64,000 nt of DNA from Thalassia testudinum. Lineage: Eukaryota; Streptophyta; Magnoliopsida; Alismatales; Hydrocharitaceae. This document shows positions 34,780-44,520 of this stretch, piece by piece (within the stretch, counting starts at the first letter, position 1; each line of letters starts with the position of its first letter). Both the position numbers and the translations under genes were made by a program. Below the pieces are notes generated by a model that worked only from the letters and a program-made list of their open reading frames with translations, was not told the DNA's origin and did not search any database. The stretch lies in contig JAZHRO010000002.1 in NCBI GenBank assembly GCA_037157565.1, forward strand, positions 36,600,501 to 36,664,500, given 5' to 3'.

Positions 34780-36507
34780 TCTCCACCGCACCCGTACTTC
34801 AGGCCCCGGACTGGTCCTAGGATTTTGAGATCATGTGTGATGCATCAGACTTTTCCATAGGCACAGTTCTGGGACAGAGACAAGATAAAAAACCTGTAGC
34901 GATCTACTATGCAAGCAAGACGTTGGACGAGGCCCAACGAAATTATACAGTCACAGAAAAAGAACTGCTAGCCGTAGTTTTTGGACTCGAAAAGTTCCGA
35001 TCTTACCTTCTGGGATCCCACGTGACCATCTATATGGACCACTCGGCCATCCGGCATTTGTTGGCCAAAAAGGATGCGAAACCCTGGCTCATCAGATGGA
35101 TCATGCTCTTACAATAATTTGACCTAGAAATTCACGATAAAGTTGAGTCAAAGAATGTTGTGGCCGATCACCTGTCCAGACACCACTCGGACCACATTAG
35201 GCCCTCCTTGCCCTTATCTGACACCTTTCCTGATGAGCAAATTCTGGCTGTGCAAGATAGAAAACTACCTTGGTATGCCGACTTCGTCAACTACCTAGTA
35301 ATAGGGCAGACCCTGCACAGTTCGTCCAGGCAGCAACAAGATAAGTTCTTGGCTGAAGCCAAGCACTATTTCTAGGATGATCCCATGCTGTTTCACCTCT
35401 GTGCCAACCAGATCATCAGGAGGTGTATTCTAGAGGATGAAGTTCAAAGTGTGCTATCCTTTTGTCATGACCAAGCTTGTGGTGGCCACTTTTCTGGGAA
35501 GAAGACGGCTGCAAAAGTTTTGCAGTTCGGATTTTACTAGCCTTCATTATTCAAGGATGCAGACTCTAGGGACCATGACCAGGTGATGCCCCTCCAGCCC
35601 ATTTTGATAGTCAAGATCTTCGACGTTTGGGGTATTGATTTTATGGGCCCCTTTCCACCATCCAACAGCTTTGAGTACATCTTAATCTCTGTAGACTGTC
35701 TCCAAATGGATTGAAGCCGTCACCACCCACCGATGCGATCATAAGGCTATCATGGACTTTGTGAAGCAGAACATCTTTTCTCGTTTTGGAATACCAAAGA
35801 AAATGATCAGTGATGGTGAAAGCCATTTTATCCACACCCAATTCTGTGCCCTAGTCAGAAAATATGAGGTTACCCACCGCATTGCCACCCCATATCATCT
35901 GCAAACTAATGGGAAAACTGAGGTCTCAAACAGACAAATCAAGAGCATTCTATAGAAGACCACGAGACCTGACAGGAAGGACTGGTCCGCACGACTGGAT
36001 GATGCTCTGTGGGCATATCGGACCACTTTCAAGACCCCGATAGGCATGTCACCTTATCGCTTGGTCTTTGGCAAAGCTTGCCACCTTCCTGTTGAATTAG
36101 AACACCAGGCTTACTAGGCCGTTAAGCAATGTAACATGGATTCCTAGTTAGCCAATGCACAGAGGATGCTCCAACTCTCCGAGCTCGAGGAGATTCGTCG
36201 GGACACCTTTGAGAATAATTGTCTATACAAGGAAAAGATGAAAGCTGTCCATGACCGACTCATCCACAGAAAAACCTTCGAGCCTAATCAGCAAGTCTGG
36301 CTCTTTGATGCCAGACTTAAACTCTTTCCCGGGAAGCTCAGGTCCAAGTGGATAGGACCATATAGGGTAGTCAAGCCCTACTCCAATGGGGCGGTTGAAA
36401 TCGCAGATCCGAACACTAAGCATACTTTCACAGTCAATCGTCAGAGATTGAAACACTTTCTCGCCCAGGTTCCCCCAAAGGAGGTTGTCACCCTCATTGA
36501 GGGATGA
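34780..36507 (+). pseudogene. Gyp-2 RNase H and integrase (broken)
   Basis: RNase [19 protein letters not shown] and MDHSAIRHLL carry the three acidic residues (34833-35117). After a TAA and a short spacer, the integrase zinc-binding domain starts at HDQACGGHFS. Its downstream Cys pair is gone: compared with Gyp-3, about 45 bp are missing near 35560. The core has ISDGESHF and NGKTEVSNRQIK (second acidic residue and the catalytic Glu) at 35752-35955. The C-terminal part at 36166-36507 ends VVTLIEG at the stop near 36507. TAG stops lie after AEAKHYF, QFGFY, SIL, QAY and MDS. Integrase would insert element cDNA; this copy cannot. Confidence 0.87.
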
Positions 36508-37864
36508 CACGAAGCACCGCCCAGCTGGAGGAATTAAACTCAGTGCTTCCTGGGAGGCAATCCAGATGGTTCAGACTGATTAGGTATATTACATCACTCA
36601 GGTAATATCTTTTTGAACCCCTGTTACATCCATGTATTTGTCAATGAGGACATTGTCCAACTTAAGCATGGAGGGGGTGGTAATTTGCATGATTCTGAGT
36701 TCATTTAATTAGTCTGAATAAAATTAAATTAAAAAAATTGAATTTAGGAAGAAAAACTTAGGCATTAGGAACTTGTCAACAGTGAGAAATAATACCAAAA
36801 GAACCTGGACACTTAGACTTCTCAGGCCCTTGTGTCCGTTAAAATATGGATTTAGCTTCGAATCTTCGCAACCTTAATCTATTTTAATTCACCAATAAAA
36901 TATGGTGATAAGTTTACAACTTATCAATCCGCCCTCTGACTCGGAAGGACTTTTAGTCTAAGTATCTGCACACATTTTTGCACTGACTCACTCCTCGGAG
37001 ATTCTGACAGAAATTGGGTAGCTAATGAACCTTCTAGGGTGGTATGGCTGGCAAGTTGTCATGGGTAATAGCCCATTGGCTGGTTGTCCAGAGCCCAGCC
37101 ACAGGCCCGCTTTCTTTTTATTGCCTCTAGGTAAATTTGAGATCAAGGAAGCCACCTACTCAACAATAAAAGAAAAAAAAGAAAAAAAAAATAGAAAAGA
37201 AGAAAAAGAACAAAATAAGCCACACTTCACCACACGAGTATGGCTAGCAAGTGATCGTAGGTAATAGCCCATTGTTCGGTTGTCCAGAACCCAGCTCATT
37301 AAATGCACAAAAAGACCCAAAACACTTAAGGAAGAAGCAGGAAAGTAGAGCAATCCGAGGAGATATACACTGGAAAAATCCTTGTGTTGACCCTAAGTAA
37401 AATAAAAGTAGGGAAAAAGCTACCGATCGGACAGATACACCTTTAGGCAAAACACTTCCTTTTTCGGACACCTAAGGGCGTAGAAACCAGAAGTCTGTCT
37501 GAATTATCTTTGAATGAGTCTATCACGATCTTCACACCAAGATACTTAGCACTTAGAGTTCTTTTTTAAGTTTTGGGTGGGTTGGGTAACCGTAAAAAGT
37601 TACCAACACACTCTCAACTCCAAAAATCTAAAAAAAATGAGAAAAGATGAAAATATATATATATGCCTTAAAGCGAGGATTCAGGAGGTTTACATTTTGG
37701 CAGACACCTGGGCGCTGTTAAGTCTCTGTAGATCAGGATCTTAGTATATTTCCTCCTATTGATAAGTAACAAAAATGTCTAAGTAATCACTTCCTGAATT
37801 CTGACTGAGAATAATGGCTAGAATGAAACTTGCTAGGAACTAGCAAGTAGTAAGCATGGGGGTA
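36508..37864 (+). other. Gyp-2 3' untranslated region and polypurine tract
   Basis: No env-like or other ORF with similarity is seen in these 1.36 kb. A purine-rich AAGCATGGAGGGGGTGG is near 36664, and AAGCATGGGGGTA directly precedes the 3' LTR (37852-37864) as the likely plus-strand primer. A 59-bp direct repeat lies at 37042-37100 and 37239-37297. Confidence 0.7.
37042..37297. repeat. 59-bp imperfect direct repeat in the Gyp-2 3' UTR
   Basis: Both units begin GTATGGCT and include GGTAATAGCCCATTG and GGTTGTCCAGA; they start at 37042 and 37239, 197 bp apart. The stretch between them is a purine-rich AAAG-type tract (37165-37215). Gyp-3 lacks this part. Confidence 0.85.
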
Positions 37865-38262
37865 TGATAACACTACATTTTAGAGTAATAATTCTGCCAA
37901 TTGGGGTTTGTCTTAAGGACAAAATGCACAGATACCACATTGTAAATAGGCATGGGAGCACGTCCCAAACGTCGCTAAAATCCCTTCTTCATTTAGAAAG
38001 CCCTTCTTCCTATATAAACCCCTTCCAACCACTCATATAAGGCATTCAATACCTTTGCAAGTGTTCTACCCCATTCCTACCCCAATACCTTTGCAAGTGC
38101 CGGAGTCGACGAGCCACCGACAAAGCTAACCTCCACTACCGTGGCTGCCTCGCCAACTCCTCTTCCTCTTTCTCTTTCAAGCTTAGCTTTATCTTACTTA
38201 AGCATTCATCTATTCTTGTATTTGTAAAACTCAAAGTTGCATAATTAAACGATGATGTTCCT
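37865..38262 (+). repeat. Gyp-2 3' LTR, left fragment (internally deleted)
   Basis: Starts TGATAACACTACATT like the 5' LTR, then jumps after GGGAGCA (near 37963) to sequence matching 23654 onward, a deletion of about 870 bp. It keeps only the right arm of the promoter inverted repeat and one TATA box. It ends with TTCCT (38258-38262), the Gyp-3 target duplication. Confidence 0.85.
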
Positions 38263-38702
38263 TGATAACACTGCATATGGGGGTGATAATTCTATTAAAT
38301 AGGGCCCATCTTAAGAATAAAAGGCACAACATAAGTAGAATGGGAGCATTACATGCATCATATACCAAGATTGCGTATAAAACTGTATTAATGGCCATTT
38401 GTGTAAGCACTTGTCAAAGTAGGCCTTAGGTGAGCAATCAGACCACACGGATGGATTCAGAACAACGAACGGAGTCCAATGGACTCAAAATCGGCCAAAT
38501 TCAACACCCGGAGCTCCCACAATGGGCTCAAGAAGCTCTGACCGTTGATCTGATGATCAACGGCCCTCGTTATGCCACATGGCACCCACTCACCGTGCGC
38601 TGCTTCCACCTTCAGCCGGAGATCAAATCTCAACTGTCGATCTCTGATTGGATGGCCGAGAACCGCACGCACACCCGCGGTCGCCGTGACAAAGCATGAG
38701 CG

Positions 38703-38754
38703 TGGCGCAGCGGTTAATGCGCACACCCGAACACACGCAACACGGGTTCGAGCC
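38703..38754 (+). promoter_or_regulatory. tRNA-like A box and B box in the Gyp-3 5' LTR
   Basis: TGGCGCAGCGGT (38703-38714) fits the Pol III A-box consensus at 11 of 12 places; GGTTCGAGCC (38745-38754) resembles the B box. Spacing (about 30 bp between them) is right for a tRNA or tRNA-derived SINE. No cloverleaf with an acceptor stem is evident, so this is not called a tRNA gene. Confidence 0.55.
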
Positions 38755-39119
38755 GCGTGGTGAGGGAATTTGAAGGCAGCGAGGCATGCAGACGAAATTC
38801 AGTTGAAGATCAGCGCTTGGATGGTGGCGATAGCGCCACATGGCGTGTCCTTAGGCGGCGATTGGCCATGCGCATGTGCATGCCAGATGACGACGCCCGC
38901 GAGCACGCGCGCTTAAGGCGCGATCCAAGCACACCCGGGCGAGGATCTCAGCCATCCGATCTTCGATCGGGTGGCTCTCATGCCGCGCCCACGGATTTAG
39001 CGCGAAGAACGGCCAGGGCATGCGACTGGAGGGCTGGGGGCTTTGCTGACTCTTTTGGAAGGGTTTTAGCAACGTCTTGGATGTCGCTAAAACCCCTTCT
39101 TTTAGAAAGCCCTTCTCCC

Positions 39120-39127
39120 TATTTAAA
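39120..39127 (+). promoter_or_regulatory. Gyp-3 5' LTR TATA box
   Basis: TATTTAAA directly downstream of the 13-bp arm inverted repeat; same place as TATATAAA in Gyp-2 and 49888-49895 in the 3' LTR. Confidence 0.7.
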
Positions 39128-39672
39128 CTCCCTCCAACCACTCATTCAAGTCATTCACTTCCCTTGCAACTACTCTACCCCTCTCTTAGCTAGCTTTAGG
39201 CCCTCTTGTAATCGCCGGATATGATGAGCAACCGACGGAGCCTTCTCCACCACCGTGGCTGCCTCGCCGCTCTCCCTCTCTCTCTCCCTCTTCCTCTCTT
39301 TTAAGCTTTCTTTTACTTATGTTTAAGCATGTATATAATGTTGTAATCTGTGAACTACAGCTGCATGATTAATGAAGTTATTTTCCACTTAGTTGTTTAC
39401 TTTATTTCCTATCCAAATTGCATGTTAAAGAAAGAAACGACTCTAACCGTAATCTCTCTCTCTCTCTATCTCTATCTCGCTTTTCAACTGCACCTTTTCG
39501 CAAGCAAAACTCTACGATTTCCATGACAACAAGTGATAAGAAAAATTTGATTTTCACGCCTCCCTTAGATCGACACTTGGACTCACCTCTGTTTCTTTAC
39601 TTTAAAACTGGTGTTGCAAGTGCGACTATAACGATACTTCTTAACACACACGCACGAGCACACGTCAGTTTT

Positions 39673-39690
39673 TGGCACCGCTACTGGAGA
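39673..39690 (+). other. Gyp-3 primer-binding site (decayed)
   Basis: TGGCACCGCTACTGGAGA, five bases after the LTR end. It matches the tRNA-Asp complement at only 13 of 18 positions, so priming would be weak unless another tRNA is used. Confidence 0.75.
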
Positions 39691-40872
39691 GGCAACGGAT
39701 TTATTTTTTCACTTCCATTCCACACCCATTCTCACATCGTCTAATGCCTTGTTTCCTTTTTACTTGATGGATGCAAGAATTCAGTGCTTGGACGACGAAG
39801 CGACGCATCACACGACGGTAACAAGGGAGTAGGCGCAACAAGGACCGATAATGAGTAATTCTTCACTCATGATTGTTTGCTTGCGTGAAAAACTAAAAAA
39901 AATTGTAAAAATTGAAAAAAATTAGCGTGGTGTATGATTGCTTGACCCACATCCTTAACACATCACTCCACAAGAAAAATGTACACTCTAACATTCTGAA
40001 TAAATTCTTGGAGTGTTCTTTTCTCTTTTTGAGTTGTGTTTGTGAAGCCACCGTGGATTGACTTGGGCCGCACCACTCAACCCTAAAAGTGACTCATTTA
40101 ATAGAAGCTGCATGATCATTAGGATGAGTACATTAGGGTTTTAGTGCCTCTACACAATAAAAGGAAATCTACTTTCACCAAATTGTGTGCAAAACTTGAC
40201 GTGCCCACTAAAACTTGTCTAAAAACATTATGACATGTCAATCCTAAAATACACTAAAGTAAGGATGAAACATGAAAAGACACCACATCTTAAAAATCCT
40301 TGCTTGAAAACCATGTTTTGATAGAAACACACACATTGAAAGTGGAAAATTAAGAGGCACCACCCCAATCAACACCTCATCACATAACCCTAGCACAAGC
40401 ACTATCCTAGCCCTTTTAAAACTCAGTAGACGTGCCCTAGGAAGGATTGAGTTAAGTCTCGAAAGGCGAGGTTTTGTTTGCTAGGCACTTGGCTTTCATT
40501 TCCTTGGTAGAATCTGGTGACTAGGCTGCAGGGCAGTGTCAAACGACTGTGGTTGTGGGGTCTACGGAATCGGAGGCGCAAGCCAAAGGAAGAACCTTCC
40601 CTGTAATCCCCTCGTAATCAACTTGGCCAGATTAGCCTTGGGAAGGGGAGTCCAGTGCTTATGGACTTAATCACCCTTTTTGAGATTTCTAGGTCTCCTA
40701 AGGAATACACCATAAGGACTGGGCTTGTTTGCTTGATTGAACACATTTCTCGCATCTGTCACTCTCCGCATCCCCTCCTGTTCTTCTCTAGTGCATGCAC
40801 GGGAGATGCTCACTGCATCCCGAGTTGTTTGTTTTGGGATAGGAATCTAGGTGACATTATTCTGTTAGAAAC
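39691..40872 (+). other. Gyp-3 leader
   Basis: About 1.2 kb with no coding similarity. It is collinear with the Gyp-2 leader and preserves the empty S1 site (AAAACCATGTTTTG near 40310). Confidence 0.75.
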
Positions 40873-42888
40873 ATGGCTGAACCTAGGGTAGATGAGGCTG
40901 GGGATCAACCCCCACCAGACACAATGGCCATCCAAGCCCAAATTAATGCAAACCACCGGCTTCAGCAACAACAAATCCACACCATCATGCAAGCCATACA
41001 CCGGTTACAAAACCCACAAGAACAACCACCACCACCTTTCCAAGGCCCACAAGGGCAACCACCACTCGATGTACCACCATTTCAGGATCAACCGAGGCCC
41101 CTCCGCGATTTCTATAATCCTTCTGCTATTAGAGTCGAGCCACACCTTAAGATCCCCGAAGGGGGAGATGATTTTAAGCTGAAATCGAATGTCTTAAGTC
41201 TGATCCAGAGCCACTTCCATGGAAGCTCAAATGAGGACCCCTTCCAGCATCTAGAGGATCTCGACTGCATAGCACAAACTGTGAAACCTAGGAACATTAG
41301 CCTTGACATTTTTATAATCAAGATGTTTCCCTTCTCATTAAGAGACAAGTCTTCTCACTGGCTTAGAACCTTAGGTAGACCTATCACCACCTGGGAAGAA
41401 CTGAGGCATGCATTTTTAAAGAAATTCTTCCCCATAGAAAAGACCAATGCCCTTAGAAGAGCTATTACTACCTTTACACTCCAGGGTTGGGAACAGTTCC
41501 ATGATGTGTGGGAAAGATTCAATGAACTCTTGAGGAAATGCCCACACCACGAAGTACCAAGGTGGCAATTGGCCCAGATTTTCTACCACAGTCTGGACAA
41601 CAACCTACGGAACTTCGTCGATGCCTCATGAGGGGAGAACTTCTTGAACAAGGATAAGGAGAGCGCGTTTGAGCTCTTTGAGTCTATGAGCGAGAATTCG
41701 CTCAACAATGCCTCCATGACCCAGTTTAACAGATCCAGTCAACCTCGTGGTGGGATTTATGAGGTACAAGCAAATTCTGGAATGGTTGACATGGACATCA
41801 TTGCCAAAAAACTAGATCGAGTGGAATTGGTGGACAAAAAGACTGATGAGCTACTGAACCAGACCAGAAACCTGTTACAGACCTTCTCCCTAGCAAAGGG
41901 AGCACATAATGTTGACCTGGTCCAGCCCTTAACCCAACTGAACCTGGAACAACCCCTGACCACGTTCCAGGGAGGGACCTTTGCTCCCTCAACCCTTGAT
42001 TACTCTCTTCCCTCTCCATCAACATCAGCTATCCTTGAAGATGTGCAAGTTGTCCAAGGTTATGCTAAACCTGACCCTTTCTCCAACACTTACAACACTG
42101 GTTGGCGTAACCACCCCAACTTTGGTTGGACAAATCAGAAACCACCGCAATTCCAAAACCAGCCTAAGCTAAACCGGCAGCCACACTTGCCCCCCTATCA
42201 GCAAGGACCTCCAGTTAGACCCCAATATAATCAGAATAGGGCGGCCCATCCCCCACAAAACCAAATGGACACCCTAATAAAGATGATGGTTGACATGAAC
42301 CAAAAATATCAGGAGGAAATGGCCTTGGTAAAGGGACAGTTAAGCCAACTCTTGGACTGTAAACAACAAGGATCCCTACCTTCTCAGCCACAATCGAACC
42401 CGCGAAACATAATTAACAGAGGCCCCAATTCGCAAGGGTTCCAACGCAATCCCGGGCAGGCTCACATGGTCCAGCCAGTCCTACAAACACCCCCTGGGTT
42501 TGGTACTTCTTTATCCTCATCTTCTCAAGGATCAACCCATGGCCCCAATGCCTCTGCGAATGCGGTGACCTTGAGAAGCGGCACCAAAACCCAGGATCCC
42601 AAATGGCTGACTCTCCCTAAGACTTCACCCGCTGAAATACCAGACCCAAAAATAGATCCAATCCACATCCAGACATCCTACCTTGAGGCCTTGGAAACAA
42701 TCAAGAAAAAGAAGAATGTTGTGGAAACTGAGGAGCTTTTGGAGATCTTTAAGCAAGTGCAGATTAATATTCCGCTCCTCGAAGCCATCAAGCACATCCC
42801 GGCTTACGCCAAGTTTTTAAAGGATGCTTGTACACCCAAGCGTAAGCCAAGACCTCAAGCACCTAGGAAGGTTGTGCTCTCTGAATAA
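40873..42888 (+). pseudogene. Gyp-3 gag (one in-frame stop)
   Basis: A frame of about 671 codons begins MAEPRVDEAG and ends at the TAA at 42886-42888. It is interrupted only by a TGA at 41629-41631, where Gyp-2 has a Cys codon (DASCGG). Residues 1-80 are Gln/Pro-rich. The retrotransposon gag core follows at about residues 90-250 (FPFSLRDKSSHWL, WEELRHAFLKKFFP, WERFNELLRKCPHH). The C-terminal half is Pro/Gln/Asn-rich, with a basic end. The product forms the virus-like particle. No CCHC knuckle is seen; the basic tail may take its place. It overlaps no other gene; protease begins directly after, probably in another frame or by readthrough. Confidence 0.9.
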
Positions 42889-42891
42889 GCA

Positions 42892-44520
42892 AGTTTCGTA
42901 ATATCAAGCAACCTTCTACTCAAGCGAACTGACCCAGGAGCACCCCTGATTTCCTATAATATCGGGGACATGACATTTGATAGAGCGCTCCTGGACTTAG
43001 GTGCTTCTATCAATCTAATTCCAACAACCCTGTGCCACCAGCACCTGTCACCATCCAGCTGGCTGATAGATCGGTGAAAACCCCGAAGGGGGTTGTCGAG
43101 GATGTAATCGTACAGGTCAAGGACTTCTATTTCCCAGTCGACTTCTTGGTGCTCGACATGGAAGTCCCTGAAAAATTATAGAATGCACCCATAATCTTAG
43201 GCATACCTTTCTTAGCTACAGCTAAGGCAAACATTGATTGTGAGACGGGATGCATGAAAATCGCCTTCAAAGACAGGAAATGCAATTGGATATCTTCCTA
43301 GCGACAAAGTCTTTTGATTGCGATTGCGTTGAGGAACATGATCCCGTGGAAACTCTGGTCGAGGAATGCCTCACCCTTAGTTCTATTGCAGATCACCAAA
43401 CCTGTAAGGTCTGTTCTGACCCGTCACTACCCATGGACCTTTGTAAGGCTGATTACCATCACACAACACCATTTGAGGAGATCGATGATGATCAACTCCC
43501 GCCCTTTCCCTTTCCATCAACTGTGTTTCCACCCGCACCCGAACTTAAGCCACTACCCGAGAATCTCAAGTATGTCTTCCTGGGACCTGACCAGACCTTC
43601 CCTGTAATTATTAATTCTCATCTAACCAAGGATCAGGAGCTCAGGTTGACTGCGACCCTTTCAGAACATCGGGCCACCATTGGTTGGACCATTTCTGACT
43701 TGAGAGGAATTAGCCCCACCTATTGCACCCATAAGATTTACTTGGAAGACGGGGCACGACCCTCCCGCTAGATGCAGCGACGTATAAACCCAAACATGCG
43801 GGAAGTCGTTAAGAAAGAAATTATCAAGTGGCTTGATGCCGACATCATCTATCCTATCTCCGATAGCCCCTGGGTGAGCCCCACTCAAGTGGTTCCAAAG
43901 AAAGCTGGGCTCACCGTTGTCACCAATTATCATGGCGAATCCATCCCCACCCACACCACCACCGCATGGCAGGTGTGTATTGATTATAGGAAGCTCAATG
44001 AAGCCACTAAGAAGGATCATTTCCCCTTGCCATTCATTGACCAAATCCTTGAAAGATCGGCAAGGCAGAAGTATTTTTACTTCCTGGATGGATATTCAGG
44101 ATATAACCGAGTCCCAATTGCTCCGGAGGATCAAGAAAAGACCACATTCACTTGCCTGTACGGCACATTCGCATTCCGTCGAATGCCGTTCGGGTTATGC
44201 AACGCACCTGCTACCTTCCAGCGTTGCATGCTATCCATTTTTTCAGAAATGGTGGGTGAATACTTAGAGGTCTTTATAAATGATTTCTCGATATTCGGGA
44301 ATTCATTCGACCATTGTCCGAGCAACTTGGAGAAGATCCTGAAATGATGTATCGAGGTTAATCTGGTGTTAAGTTGGGAAAAGAGCCATTTTATGGTTCA
44401 AGAAGGAATTGTCCTCGGTCACATCGTATCGCATAGGGGCATCGAGGTTGATCGTGCTAAGGTTGATTTGATTTCCAAACTTCCTCCACCTAGCTCGGTC
44501 CAATAGACTCGCTCATTTCT
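42892..44520 (+). pseudogene. Gyp-3 protease and reverse transcriptase (active site mutated)
   Basis: Protease: LLDLGASINLIP near 42985-43025, then a deletion of about 25 bp relative to Gyp-2 at about 43042 that shifts the frame. The linker at 43250-43771 ends in a TAG shared with Gyp-2. RT is open from 43772 to 44347: VCIDYRKLN, YFLDGYSGYN (first Asp intact), then FIND at 44273-44284 where Gyp-2 has FMDD. Two G-to-A changes thus remove one of the paired catalytic Asp residues. A TGA at 44345-44347 replaces an Arg codon (CGA) present in Gyp-2, and a TAG lies near 44505. Similarity then continues through [11 protein letters not shown]. Confidence 0.9.

Larger units (their letters stand above)
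38263..39667 (+). repeat. Gyp-3 5' LTR (1405 bp)
   Basis: Contains, in order, a 9-bp stem hairpin CCGTTGATC-TGAT-GATCAACGG (38542-38563), a tRNA-like A/B box pair (38703-38754), a hairpin around CCGATC-TTC-GATCGG (38951-38975), a 13-bp arm inverted repeat (39061-39095), a TATA box TATTTAAA (39120-39127) and CT-rich leader tracts. TG...CA ends. Confidence 0.92.

Noticed and set aside
36508..37864. An env-like ORF after integrase, as in some Athila elements
   Set aside because: No open frame of useful length and no signal or membrane segments in either Gyp-2 or Gyp-3.
38697..38780. A functional tRNA gene
   Set aside because: A and B boxes are present but no acceptor stem, anticodon stem or CCA-side pairing could be drawn, and the segment is repeated in both LTRs.
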